Notes under the pieces: generated by a model
The model's input: the letters and a program-made list of their open reading frames with translations, nothing else
Told to the model about the DNA's origin: nothing
The model's database searches: none
Assembly: GCA_035647815.1 (NCBI GenBank)
Contig: DASRMR010000065.1
Span: 1 to 64,000, forward strand
From: JAAYRQ01 sp035647815
GTDB lineage: Bacteria > Bacillota > Syntrophomonadia > Syntrophomonadales > Syntrophomonadaceae
Reading direction: 5' to 3'
Length of the DNA: 64,000 nucleotides
In this document: piece by piece, positions 54,919 through 63,361 of the stretch
Numbering within the stretch: the first letter of the stretch is position 1
Layout of the letters: every line of letters starts with the position of its first letter
Translations under genes and position numbers: made by a program

Positions 54919-54954
54919 AAATACATCATAGATAGAAATATTTGTGATGTATTT
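54919..54954. terminator. Possible hairpin terminator
   Basis: Ten-base arms AAATACATCA / TGATGTATTT with a 16-base loop and then TGTATT. No gene ends nearby, so it may be a relic or an upstream stop for the radical SAM gene. Confidence 0.35.
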
Positions 54955-55043
54955 TGTATTCTCGGCATGGGTAACAATTTAATGTAGCCAATCTAGATAA
55001 ATATTTATATAAATGATATAACATTTTTAGGAGGTAGCATGAA

Positions 55044-55946
55044 ATGACTTTAAAACCTAGTTACATAAAATTATTAGAGAAGGGAGATTTACTTAAAAAG
55101 GTAAAAGAAGCTCAAAAACATATTACCAATTGTAATCTATGTCCCCATGAATGTGGTGTAAATCGGCAAGAAGAAGTAGGGATTTGTCAAGGAAACCATA
55201 GGGCTATAGTAGCAAGTTATGGATCACATTTAGGGGAAGAAAAGGTTTTGGTAGGCTATGAAGGCTCTGGAACAATATTTTTTGGATATTGTAATCTGAG
55301 CTGTGTTTTTTGCCAAAACTATGAAATAAGTTCTTATGGTGCAGGGGATATAGTCAGCAATGAAAAGTTAGCAGATATTATGCTCTCATTGCAAAATCAT
55401 TATGGTTGCCATAATGTAAATCTAGTTACTCCTACTCATTATGTGCCTAATATATTAGAAGCTATTTATTTAGCTGCTCAAAAAGGATTGAAGCTTCCTA
55501 TTGTATATAATACTGGCGGTTATGAAAGTGTAGATACTTTAAAGATTTTAGAAGGAGTAATAGATATTTATATGCCAGATTTTAAATATAGTTTTACTGA
55601 ATCAGGAAAAAGGTATTCTAAGGTATCAGATTATCCTAAGAGGGCTAAAGAAGCTTTAAGAGAGATGGATAGGCAAGTTGGTGGACTTAAAACAGATAAT
55701 AGAGGTATAGCCTATAAAGGTTTATTGATCAGACATTTAATGTTGCCGGGTGGGTTGGCTGAGACTAAGGAAGTCTTAGAATTTATTAAAGAAGAATTAT
55801 CCTCAGATGTTTTAGTAAATCTGATGAATCAATATACTCCTAATTATAAGGCTTTTGAGTATAAAGAAATAGCAAACAGATTAAATTTTATGGAATATAA
55901 ACAAGCTTATAAGTATGGGGGAAAGTTAGGATTGAGATTAGATTAA
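55044..55946 (+). CDS. PflX-like radical SAM protein
   Basis: A 300-residue radical SAM protein related to pyruvate formate-lyase activases (PflX/COG1313). The SAM cluster motif is GYCNLSCVFCQNYE (CX3CX2C). A second Cys set lies upstream, CNLCPHECGVNRQE and GICQGN, typical of this subgroup. It is unpaired with any glycyl radical enzyme here. The substrate is unknown. AGGAGG site. Confidence 0.88.
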   Translation: MTLKPSYIKLLEKGDLLKKVKEAQKHITNCNLCPHECGVNRQEEVGICQGNHRAIVASYGSHLGEEKVLVGYEGSGTIFFGYCNLSCVFCQNYEISSYGAGDIVSNEKLADIMLSLQNHYGCHNVNLVTPTHYVPNILEAIYLAAQKGLKLPIVYNTGGYESVDTLKILEGVIDIYMPDFKYSFTESGKRYSKVSDYPKRAKEALREMDRQVGGLKTDNRGIAYKGLLIRHLMLPGGLAETKEVLEFIKEELSSDVLVNLMNQYTPNYKAFEYKEIANRLNFMEYKQAYKYGGKLGLRLD

Positions 55947-55954
55947 AGTTTTCA

Positions 55955-55976
55955 AGCGGAGCATGAATTCTCCGCT
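55955..55976. repeat. Small palindrome AGCGGAG/CTCCGCT
   Basis: A 7-bp stem around CATGAATT, followed by a second CTCCGCTACGAA copy at about 55992-56003. In pattern it resembles the TTCGAATGAATTCGAAGCTAC block near 40078, suggesting a third short repeat family. Confidence 0.5.
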
Positions 55977-56016
55977 ACGAAATGAATGAATCCTCCGCTA
56001 CGAATAGAAATGATTC

Positions 56017-56054
56017 ATCACCTAGTAAAACTGTAAAAAGTCTAGGTGATTTTG
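56017..56054 (+). terminator. Terminator upstream of spoIIIAA
   Basis: Stem ATCACCTAG / CTAGGTGAT (56017-56025, 56042-56050) followed by TTTG. It insulates the spoIIIA operon from the radical SAM gene. Confidence 0.65.
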
Positions 56055-56146
56055 TGCATTTCTGTTTTCCTATTTATATATTTCTTAGGTAAATGGAATA
56101 TTTTAGCCCGTTTAACAATATCTATTAAGAGCAAGGTGGTGATTAA

Positions 56147-57115
56147 GTGAACCTATTAGATAGTTCGATTATTGAAAGGGAGATTATTCCTTATTTATCA
56201 CCCGCCATTAAATCGATATTACATAATGCCCAAGCTAATTTTTATGATGGTTTGGAAGAAATAAGACTCCGGGTGCAAAAACCTTTAGTACTTAAAATAG
56301 GGGATATTGATTTCACCGTGAATGCTAATGGAAGGATCACTAGTAATCTTGAACAAGGTTACATAATCACCGAAGAGGATATTTTGCGTACTATTGCTAC
56401 TATTAGTGATAATTCTTTGTACGCTTTTGAGGAAGAAATAAAGCAGGGTTTTATAACTATACCTGGAGGGCACCGGGTTGGTTTAGCTGGGCAAGTAATA
56501 GTAGATGGATATGATATTAAAACTATTAAAGATTTTTCGGGAATTTGCCTTAGGGTAGCACGAGAGAGAAAAGGTTGTGCTAGCTCATTATTAAAAAAAG
56601 TTTGGAACAAGAAAGGACAGGTTAACAGCACATTAATAATATCACCTCCACGCTGCGGAAAAACCACTATTTTAAGAGATCTGGCTCGTTTATTATCTAC
56701 TGGCAGTTCTGAATATAGTCCACAAAATGTAGTAATAGTTGATGAAAGATCGGAATTAGCTGGAAGTTATAGAGGGGTATCTCAATTAGATGTTGGTATT
56801 AGAACTGATGTTTTAGATTCTTGCCCTAAGGCCTTAGGGATGATAATGGCTATTCGTTCTTTATCACCACAAATAATAATTACTGATGAAATTGGTCATG
56901 AAAAAGATGTGGAAGCTATTTATGAGTGCGCCAATGCTGGGGTAGCAGTTATAACCACAATTCATGCTCGCAATATTGAGGAGCTAAAGGCAAGGCCTTT
57001 AATAAATAATCTTATAGAAATGGGTCTGTTCAATATTGGTATAGTTTTATCTCGCCGTAAAGGGCCGGGAACGGTAGAAGAAATAGTTAAGTGGGGTGCG
57101 AATATTGTCGTTTAA
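56147..57115 (+). CDS. spoIIIAA: Stage III sporulation protein AA (ATPase)
   Basis: A 322-residue secretion-type ATPase that powers the SpoIIIA-SpoIIQ channel between mother cell and forespore. Walker A is SPPRCGKTTIL, Walker B IIITDEIGHEKD, and TTIHARN follows. GTG start with AAGGTGGTG. First of eight genes; in Bacillus the operon is under sigma-E in the mother cell. Its end overlaps spoIIIAB. Confidence 0.96.
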   Translation: MNLLDSSIIEREIIPYLSPAIKSILHNAQANFYDGLEEIRLRVQKPLVLKIGDIDFTVNANGRITSNLEQGYIITEEDILRTIATISDNSLYAFEEEIKQGFITIPGGHRVGLAGQVIVDGYDIKTIKDFSGICLRVARERKGCASSLLKKVWNKKGQVNSTLIISPPRCGKTTILRDLARLLSTGSSEYSPQNVVIVDERSELAGSYRGVSQLDVGIRTDVLDSCPKALGMIMAIRSLSPQIIITDEIGHEKDVEAIYECANAGVAVITTIHARNIEELKARPLINNLIEMGLFNIGIVLSRRKGPGTVEEIVKWGANIVV

Positions 57116-57626
57116 GTTGATAGGCATAGCATTAGTAATTGGCGGGTTTGGGCTTTGGGGATTATTAGGTGCTAAAAGGATTGAAAAACGAGTAAAACAA
57201 TTAAAAAACTTACGACTTGCTATAGGGTTTTTGGAAAAAGAGATTACATATAATTACACTCCACTTACTCATGCTATGGAAAGAACATATAACTTTAGTC
57301 CCAAACCAATCAACATTATATTTAATGAATGTGCCTCACTATTAAGAGATAAGGATGGAATTACAGGTGATGAGGCTTGGAGTAAAGCGATAAGAAAATC
57401 GGCCCATCATTTAGATCTTAAACCTGAAGATTTAGATTTAATCCTAACTGCTTCTAATCAGTTAGGGATGTCAGATGTTAATGAACAAAGAAAGTTTTTC
57501 GTTTTTATCCAACAGGAACTTAAGATTCAAGAAGATAAAGCGGTTGAGGATGTTACTTCTAATCAAAAGCTATGGTCTTATGGAGGTTTCATATTAGGGC
57601 TCATAGTTGTCATATTAATAATTTAG
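57105..57626 (+). CDS. spoIIIAB: Stage III sporulation protein AB
   Basis: A 173-residue protein with an N-terminal helix (about 3-25) and a C-terminal one (about 152-172), enclosing a helical GspF-like domain (LRLAIGFLEKEITYNYTPL is the SpoIIIAB signature). It is the likely platform protein for the SpoIIIAA motor. I prefer the TTG at 57105 (GTGGGGTG upstream) over GTG 57096. It overlaps spoIIIAA by 11 bases. Confidence 0.93.
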   Translation: MSFKLIGIALVIGGFGLWGLLGAKRIEKRVKQLKNLRLAIGFLEKEITYNYTPLTHAMERTYNFSPKPINIIFNECASLLRDKDGITGDEAWSKAIRKSAHHLDLKPEDLDLILTASNQLGMSDVNEQRKFFVFIQQELKIQEDKAVEDVTSNQKLWSYGGFILGLIVVILII

Positions 57627-57667
57627 TTTTCCAAATTCGTATTCTTTTTATAGGGGGTTGATGGTGA

Positions 57668-57865
57668 ATGATGGATGTTGACATTATTTTCAGGATTGCT
57701 GGAATAGGAATATTAATTTCGATATTATCTATTGTTTTAAAACAGGCTCATAAGGAAGAACAAGCTGAGATGTTAACTTTAGCTGGAGTAGTAGTAGTTC
57801 TAATCATAGTAGTACAACTCATGAACCAATTATTTACCGTAGTAAGGTCAGTTTTTAATTTATAA
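57668..57865 (+). CDS. spoIIIAC: Stage III sporulation protein AC
   Basis: A 65-residue protein of two membrane helices (IIFRIAGIGILISILSIVL and LTLAGVVVVLIIVVQLM) joined by a short charged loop (KQAHKEEQAE). Length and pattern match SpoIIIAC. Part of the membrane base of the sporulation channel. Confidence 0.95.
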   Translation: MMDVDIIFRIAGIGILISILSIVLKQAHKEEQAEMLTLAGVVVVLIIVVQLMNQLFTVVRSVFNL

Positions 57866-57904
57866 AGCTACTAACGAATTTTAGCCAAAAGGGGTGCTTA
57901 GTTA

Positions 57905-58294
57905 GTGGAAATTGCTCAAATAGTGGGACTAGCCTTAGTTACAACTATACTCTTATTAATCCTTAGGCAAGAAAAGCCAGTTATGGCTGTACTCTTGAGC
58001 ATTGTATTTAGCATTATAATTTTTACTTTAATGATGGGGAAGATGGCTTCTATAATCAATGTAATGAAAGAGCTGACTAGAAGAGCAGAGATAAACTATT
58101 TTTTCCTAGCTACAATTTTAAAAATATTAGGCATAGCTTATCTGGGGGAATTTGCTGCTGCTATATGTAATGATGCAGGCGAAGAAGCGGTAGCTAAAAA
58201 AGTTGAATTTGCTTCTAAAATTATAATTGCTGTTTTAACTTTACCTATTATGATTGCTATTCTCGAATCTTTAATAGATTTAATGCCGGGATAA
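57905..58294 (+). CDS. spoIIIAD: Stage III sporulation protein AD
   Basis: A 129-residue membrane protein with three or four helices, related to SpoIIIAC in its N-terminal half (IVGLALVTTILLLILRQEKP). GTG start with GGGGTG. Membrane component of the SpoIIIA complex. Confidence 0.95.
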   Translation: MEIAQIVGLALVTTILLLILRQEKPVMAVLLSIVFSIIIFTLMMGKMASIINVMKELTRRAEINYFFLATILKILGIAYLGEFAAAICNDAGEEAVAKKVEFASKIIIAVLTLPIMIAILESLIDLMPG

Positions 58295-58320
58295 TATAAG
58301 GTGTATGGGGTGTATTAATA

Positions 58321-59541
58321 ATGGTAGATAAAGGAGCAAGAACTTACAGAACTCACTTACCACTACCCCTGATTTGCGGATTGCTGATTACATTAATTTT
58401 AAGTCTTTTGTTATTAAATTGTAGTCCAGTTCTTGCTGTAGATGATGCTGAACCAGATTTTTCGTGGCAAGAAACTATGTCTAATCTAGATTTAGAAATG
58501 TTGGAAAGTTATAAACAAAATATAGATGGTGAGGTTAATAATTATTTAGAACATAAACCGATTAAGGAATGGTTTATTGATTTTGTAAAAGGTGATTGGC
58601 AATTTGATTTGCAAGAAGTTGTGCAAAATATAATTAGTTACTTCTTCAAGGAAGTTATAGCTAATTCGGGTCTTTTAGGGAAAATCTTAATACTTTCAGT
58701 ATTAGCTGCATTGTTAATAAATTTACAGACGGCTTTTGCTTCCAGTGTGGCTAGAGTTTCATATTTAGCCTGCTTTTTAGCTTTATGTGCCATTGCTTTA
58801 GGATCTTTTAAAATTGTTTTACAAATTGGTCAGAATACTATCGATACTATGGTCGGCTTTATGATTGGAATGTTGCCCCAGATGCTCGTGTTAGTTGCCG
58901 GACTAGGTAATATTAATAGCTCTGTAATGCTTTTTCCCATATTAATGACGACTGCTACTGCTTTTGCTAATGCTATTAAAAATATAGTTTTTCCTCTAAT
59001 AATCATGTCTGCGATTTTACATATGGTTAACCATATGTCAGAGACTATAAAGGTGGAAAGATTAGCTAGTTTTTTTGCTAAAACGGCTCAAGTATCTTTA
59101 GGTTTTTTCTTGACCGTTTTTGTAGGGATTGTAAGCCTTAGAGCTTTGTATGCCTCGGTACTTGACAAGGTTACATTGAGGACTACTAGGTTTATTACTG
59201 ATAATGCTATTCCTGTAGTAGGTAAAATGTTCTCTGACACGATTGAGATTGCAGCTGGTTATGTAGTAATGCTCAAACAAGCTTTAGGTATATTCGGAGT
59301 GGTGATAGTCTTTGGTATAATTATTTTCCCATTACTAAAAATAGCTGCTATTGCTTTAATTTACAAGATTACTGCTGCTATTGCTGAGCCCTTAGGTGAT
59401 GCCAGAACTGCAGCTATTTTAGAAACTATGAGTGTTCACCTCTTTCTAATGTTAGCAGCTGTTGCTGCAGTAGGTTTAATGTTTTTTATAATGATAGCTA
59501 TTATAGCAGCCATGTCCAATAGTGCCATTATGATGAAATAG
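58321..59541 (+). CDS. spoIIIAE: Stage III sporulation protein AE
   Basis: A 406-residue polytopic protein with a signal-like N-terminal helix (about 18-38), an acidic extracellular stretch (about 40-110), then about eight helices. It is the largest membrane subunit of the channel. Length matches the family. No rearrangement seen. Confidence 0.95.
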   Translation: MVDKGARTYRTHLPLPLICGLLITLILSLLLLNCSPVLAVDDAEPDFSWQETMSNLDLEMLESYKQNIDGEVNNYLEHKPIKEWFIDFVKGDWQFDLQEVVQNIISYFFKEVIANSGLLGKILILSVLAALLINLQTAFASSVARVSYLACFLALCAIALGSFKIVLQIGQNTIDTMVGFMIGMLPQMLVLVAGLGNINSSVMLFPILMTTATAFANAIKNIVFPLIIMSAILHMVNHMSETIKVERLASFFAKTAQVSLGFFLTVFVGIVSLRALYASVLDKVTLRTTRFITDNAIPVVGKMFSDTIEIAAGYVVMLKQALGIFGVVIVFGIIIFPLLKIAAIALIYKITAAIAEPLGDARTAAILETMSVHLFLMLAAVAAVGLMFFIMIAIIAAMSNSAIMMK

Positions 59542-59558
59542 ACTTATCGAGGTAAGGG

Positions 59559-60155
59559 GTGAGAAAAATCTTAGATGTGTTAACCGAGATTGTCAGAAAT
59601 GTTTTAGTAATAGTTATTATATCTAGTTTTTTTGAATTACTTTTACCAGATGGCAAAAGTAGACCATTTGTTAGGTTTGCCATAGGTTTATTTTTATTAA
59701 TATCTATTTTAAATCCTACTCTAAGTTATTTATATAGTAATAAAGAATTTAAAATCGATTTATGGGCTTATACAGAAGAAGTTTCCACAGAAGAGGATTT
59801 AATGGAAACTGGGGCTAAAATAAACGAGCAAATCATGAGCCAAGGTGATGAGCTTATTAAGCAAAAATTAGAGGGACAAATAAGTGCAGTTGCGATACTA
59901 GTTCCTGGTATTGAGGAAGTAGATGCTAAAGTAGATATTTCTAATCATGGGGGTATTTCAAAACTACATATTATGGTTAGACCCGAAACAATAGAGATGG
60001 AAGATAGTAGTGGAAAAATAGGAGTTTTTAACCACCAGTTGAATAAATATAGTTCAGAAGAAAAAGAAGCGATTCAAAAGAAGTTGCTCAGTGTACTTGG
60101 CAATATGTACGGCATAGATGGAGGACAAATCAAAATCGAATTTGTAGGGGGTTAG
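59559..60155 (+). CDS. spoIIIAF: Stage III sporulation protein AF
   Basis: A 198-residue protein with two N-terminal helices (about 10-55; SSFFELLLPDGKSRPFVRF is the family signature) and an outer domain of about 130 residues that resembles ring-forming secretion domains. GTG start. It precedes spoIIIAG by 3 bases. Confidence 0.94.
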   Translation: MRKILDVLTEIVRNVLVIVIISSFFELLLPDGKSRPFVRFAIGLFLLISILNPTLSYLYSNKEFKIDLWAYTEEVSTEEDLMETGAKINEQIMSQGDELIKQKLEGQISAVAILVPGIEEVDAKVDISNHGGISKLHIMVRPETIEMEDSSGKIGVFNHQLNKYSSEEKEAIQKKLLSVLGNMYGIDGGQIKIEFVGG

Positions 60156-60158
60156 AGA

Positions 60159-60737
60159 ATGCTAGAGGAGTGGATAAGGAAGGGGAAAGAGGAAGGGCAA
60201 AATCTCAAGTTAAAAGGTAATAGTAAGGTTAGATATTTACTAGTTATTATTATTTGTTTGGGATTATTAGCTATTATTTGGCCTAGTGCTAAAACTAAGC
60301 CTGATACCCCAGCAACTCCAAATAATATAAAACAAGTTCAAAAATCAACTATACAAAATTCGATGGCAACTGATTTAGAAGAGATTCTTAGTCAGATAGA
60401 TGGAGCAGGCAGTGTAGATGTTAGTTTAACTTTATCTTCAGATGGGGTGAAGACTTATGCTAGTAATGTCAGGGATGAAAGAAGAGATATTCAGGAAAAC
60501 GATAATAAGGGTACAAAAAAGACTACTAGCGAAAAGAATATTACTCGAGATCTTGCTGTATCATCAGGCAACCCATTATTAGTGGAAGAAAAGAAACCTG
60601 AAATCTTAGGCGTATTAGTCGTAGCAGATGGGGCTAAAAGTCCTGTTATACGGGAACGCTTAACTAATGCCACTTCCACTTTATTAAATATAGCACCACA
60701 TAAAATAAATGTTATGCCCCGGAAAGGAGATTTATAA
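60159..60737 (+). CDS. spoIIIAG: Stage III sporulation protein AG
   Basis: A 192-residue ring-forming protein: one membrane helix (about 22-42), then a domain with the SpoIIIAG signature EEILSQIDGAGSVDVSLTL and a C-terminal EILGVLVVADGAKSPVIRERL. In Bacillus it forms a large ring in the intermembrane space. Its stop shares one base with the spoIIIAH start (TAATG). Confidence 0.95.
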   Translation: MLEEWIRKGKEEGQNLKLKGNSKVRYLLVIIICLGLLAIIWPSAKTKPDTPATPNNIKQVQKSTIQNSMATDLEEILSQIDGAGSVDVSLTLSSDGVKTYASNVRDERRDIQENDNKGTKKTTSEKNITRDLAVSSGNPLLVEEKKPEILGVLVVADGAKSPVIRERLTNATSTLLNIAPHKINVMPRKGDL

Positions 60738-61276
60738 TGCTATTTATAAAGAAAAAAGGTTTTTTGAGTATAGTTATAATTTCCTTGTTATTTATAGGGC
60801 TAGGGAGTATTATAGTAGTTCATGGATTAATAAATAATTCTGAAATTGCAGAAGTAGTAACTACTGATAACCTTACTGCGGAAATTGACATGACAGAGCA
60901 AATGGCTAAAGTTATGCAAGAGAGCAATTTTTTCTCGGAATATCGTATGGAAAGAGAAAGATTAAGAGGCAAGCAACTTGAGTTATTAAAAGAAGTGATT
61001 AATAATAATGCTAATGAAGAAAAAGCCAGGGAAGCTGCTTCTATGCGTATGGTAGAAATAACTATAGATATGGAAAAGGAAATGCAGGCGGAAAACATGG
61101 TTAAATCTAAGGGCTATAAGGACTGTGTAGTTATTCTTCAACCTCAATCTACCATAATAATAGTAGAATCGGAAAACTTAACCCTTACTAAAGAGCAAGA
61201 ATTAAAAGACATGATAGGGAAAGTAGCTGGCATTAACACGGAAAACATGTCAATAATTGTTAAAAATCCACTGTAA
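60737..61276 (+). CDS. spoIIIAH: Stage III sporulation protein AH
   Basis: A 179-residue protein with an N-terminal membrane helix (about 8-28) and a ring-building domain in the C-terminal ~90 residues (SKGYKDCVVILQPQSTIIIVES). It binds SpoIIQ from the forespore side in Bacillus. The helical middle (about 45-110) fits the coiled-coil part of the family. Last spoIIIA gene. Confidence 0.94.
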   Translation: MLFIKKKGFLSIVIISLLFIGLGSIIVVHGLINNSEIAEVVTTDNLTAEIDMTEQMAKVMQESNFFSEYRMERERLRGKQLELLKEVINNNANEEKAREAASMRMVEITIDMEKEMQAENMVKSKGYKDCVVILQPQSTIIIVESENLTLTKEQELKDMIGKVAGINTENMSIIVKNPL

Positions 61277-61362
61277 AATGCTTGTTTTTTTGTATACATC
61301 CATAAAAATATTGTAATAATGTTGTTTTGTTTTTATAATGATATAGTCAGGGTAAATATTAT

Positions 61363-61383
61363 ACTCAGGCCAGGTGCCTGAGT
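61363..61383. promoter_or_regulatory. Perfect inverted repeat upstream of the carboxyltransferase gene
   Basis: ACTCAGGC-CAGGT-GCCTGAGT, an 8-bp perfect stem 63 bases before the start codon, with no T-run. It may be a repressor operator in the promoter of the carboxylase genes, or a weak terminator of the spoIIIA operon. Confidence 0.5.
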
Positions 61384-61446
61384 CTATCTATATATACACA
61401 TAATTTAACTATTTAAGTTATCGTGTTAATCGTTGGGAGGTCAATT

Positions 61447-63348
61447 ATGCATAAAATAAAAATAACAGATACTACTTTAAGAGATGCTCATCAAAGTCTA
61501 TGGGCAACTAGAATGACAACAGATGATATGCTACCTGTATTAGGACATATAGATAATATAGGGTATCACTCCCTTGAGGTATGGGGTGGTGCTACATTTG
61601 ATGTTGCGATTCGCTATTTGAACGAAGATCCTTGGGAAAGATTAAGGGTGATTAGGAAACATGTGCAAAAGACAGATTTGCAGATGTTGTTAAGGGGTCA
61701 ATCTTTAGTCGGTTATACTCATTACCCTGATGACATAGTGGAAAATTTTATAGATAAAGCAGCTGAAAATGGAATAGATATTTTCCGGGTTTTTGATGCC
61801 CTTAATGATATACGGAATTTAGAAACATCGATGAGAGCGATAAAAAGAACGGGTAAGCATGCTCAAGCTTGTGTTGTCTATACTATTAGCCCGGTTCATT
61901 CGGTAGAGCATTTTGTTGATACTGCATTGAGGCTTCAGGACATGGGTGCTGATTCTATATGTATTAAAGATATGGCAGGTTTATTATCTCCTTATGCAGC
62001 TTATGAATTAGTATCTTTGTTAAAAGAGAATGTTGATTTGCCTATTCAACTTCATACTCATTATATAGGTGGATTAGCTATTGCTGCATTGTTAAAAGCT
62101 ACGGAAGCTGGAGTAGATATAATAGATACTGCAAGTGTACCGATGGCATTTGGTTCATCTCAGCCGCCAGTAGAGACTATTGTTAGAGCCTTACAAGATA
62201 CTGATGGAGATACGGGACTAAAGTTACACGAATTATTTGAAATAGCTGATCATTTTGAAAAAATAAGAAAATATAAAGGTTTTGAACGTGGAGTTACTAG
62301 AATAGCCGACATGAAGGTGTTTGATCATCAGGTACCAGGTGGCATGATTTCTAATCTATACTCACAATTAGAAGAACAAAATGCTTCCCACCGTATGGAA
62401 GAAGTTTTGCAGGAAATACCTAAAGTACGAGCTGAAATGGGATACCCACCACTAGTAACACCGACTAGTCAGATAATAGGTATTCAATCTGTTTTAAATG
62501 TGCTGACAGGCGAAAGGTACAAGATGTGCCCAGGTGAGGTAAAAGATTATGTCCGGGGTTATTATGGTAAACCACCTAGACCTATTGATCCTGAAATACA
62601 GGCTAAAGTTATCGGTGAAGAAAAAGTGATCGATGTCAGACCAGCTAACCTGCTCGAACCACGATGGGAAAAAGGTAAAGCTGAGATTGCTCATTTAGCT
62701 AAAAATGATGAAGATATTTTAACTTATATATTGTTTCCCCAGGTGGCATTAAAGTATTTTGCTCATCGGGATGCGATTGATTTGGAGGATATTCCCCAGA
62801 TACTTCCTCAGGATATTTTAGGTGATGAATTATTAGAAAACCAACCTATTAAGGTTAAACCTTTAAAAAAGGTTAGAAAGAGAAGCATTCAAGAGGAGGA
62901 TGAAGGGATGAACATCGAGGAAATTAGGGAATTAATTATGTTGCTTAATGAAAGCAATATAGGTGAAATGGAAATACAAAAAAATGATTTTCGCATAAGT
63001 TTACGTAAAAACCCTAGTGAAGCTGGAAACTCGAAAGGAAATAGTTTTTCTTCACTTCCTGAGCGAAATGATGAGATTTATGAAGATGAATTAGAAGATA
63101 ATGAGAATATAATAAAAGTGGAATCTCCTATGGTAGGTACTTTTTATGCTTCACCTTCGCCTGATTCTTCTCCATATGTACAAATAGGTGATCATGTAGA
63201 AGCGGGTCAGACTTTGTGCATAGTAGAAGCTATGAAATTAATGAATGAAATAAAAGCCGAGATGCCTGGAACGATTGTAGACCAACTAGTAGACAATACT
63301 GAGTCTGTTGAATATGGGCAGGTTATATTTCTAATTGAAAAAGACTAA
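61447..63348 (+). CDS. Carboxyltransferase (OadA/PycB type) fused to a complete AccB-type biotin carrier
   Basis: A 633-residue protein. Residues 1-~465 are the carboxyltransferase of oxaloacetate decarboxylase alpha or pyruvate carboxylase B: TDTTLRDAHQSLWATRM, the Lys-containing ICIKDMAGL and metal-binding QLHTHYIGG. Residues from 488 (MNIEEIRELIMLLNESNI) to the end match full-length AccB: N-terminal helix, acidic linker, the thumb-bearing SPMVGTFYASPSPDSSPY and biotin site EAMKLMNE (Lys597). ATG 61447 has GGGAGG; an upstream GTG (61423) is unlikely. With the AccC-like gene next door it forms a pyruvate carboxylase-like or decarboxylase unit, and may also supply the carrier for acetyl-CoA carboxylase. 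Confidence 0.9.
   Translation: MHKIKITDTTLRDAHQSLWATRMTTDDMLPVLGHIDNIGYHSLEVWGGATFDVAIRYLNEDPWERLRVIRKHVQKTDLQMLLRGQSLVGYTHYPDDIVENFIDKAAENGIDIFRVFDALNDIRNLETSMRAIKRTGKHAQACVVYTISPVHSVEHFVDTALRLQDMGADSICIKDMAGLLSPYAAYELVSLLKENVDLPIQLHTHYIGGLAIAALLKATEAGVDIIDTASVPMAFGSSQPPVETIVRALQDTDGDTGLKLHELFEIADHFEKIRKYKGFERGVTRIADMKVFDHQVPGGMISNLYSQLEEQNASHRMEEVLQEIPKVRAEMGYPPLVTPTSQIIGIQSVLNVLTGERYKMCPGEVKDYVRGYYGKPPRPIDPEIQAKVIGEEKVIDVRPANLLEPRWEKGKAEIAHLAKNDEDILTYILFPQVALKYFAHRDAIDLEDIPQILPQDILGDELLENQPIKVKPLKKVRKRSIQEEDEGMNIEEIRELIMLLNESNIGEMEIQKNDFRISLRKNPSEAGNSKGNSFSSLPERNDEIYEDELEDNENIIKVESPMVGTFYASPSPDSSPYVQIGDHVEAGQTLCIVEAMKLMNEIKAEMPGTIVDQLVDNTESVEYGQVIFLIEKD
62894..62910 (+). promoter_or_regulatory. 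Internal ribosome site and ATG for a free AccB-type carrier
   Basis: AGGAGG (62894-62899) lies eight bases before the in-frame ATG at 62908, exactly where the AccB-like part begins. Translation here would yield a 146-residue biotin carrier, the usual AccB length, besides the fusion. Confidence 0.6.
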
Positions 63349-63361
63349 GGGAGTGAATTGA

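Larger units (their letters stand above)
54463..55043. other. Intergenic region with structured repeats
   Basis: 580 bases between divergent genes. It holds the promoter of the flavoprotein operon, the repeat cluster at 54641-54806, a possible hairpin at 54919-54954 and the AGGAGG site of the radical SAM gene. No protein gene is supported. Confidence 0.55.
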
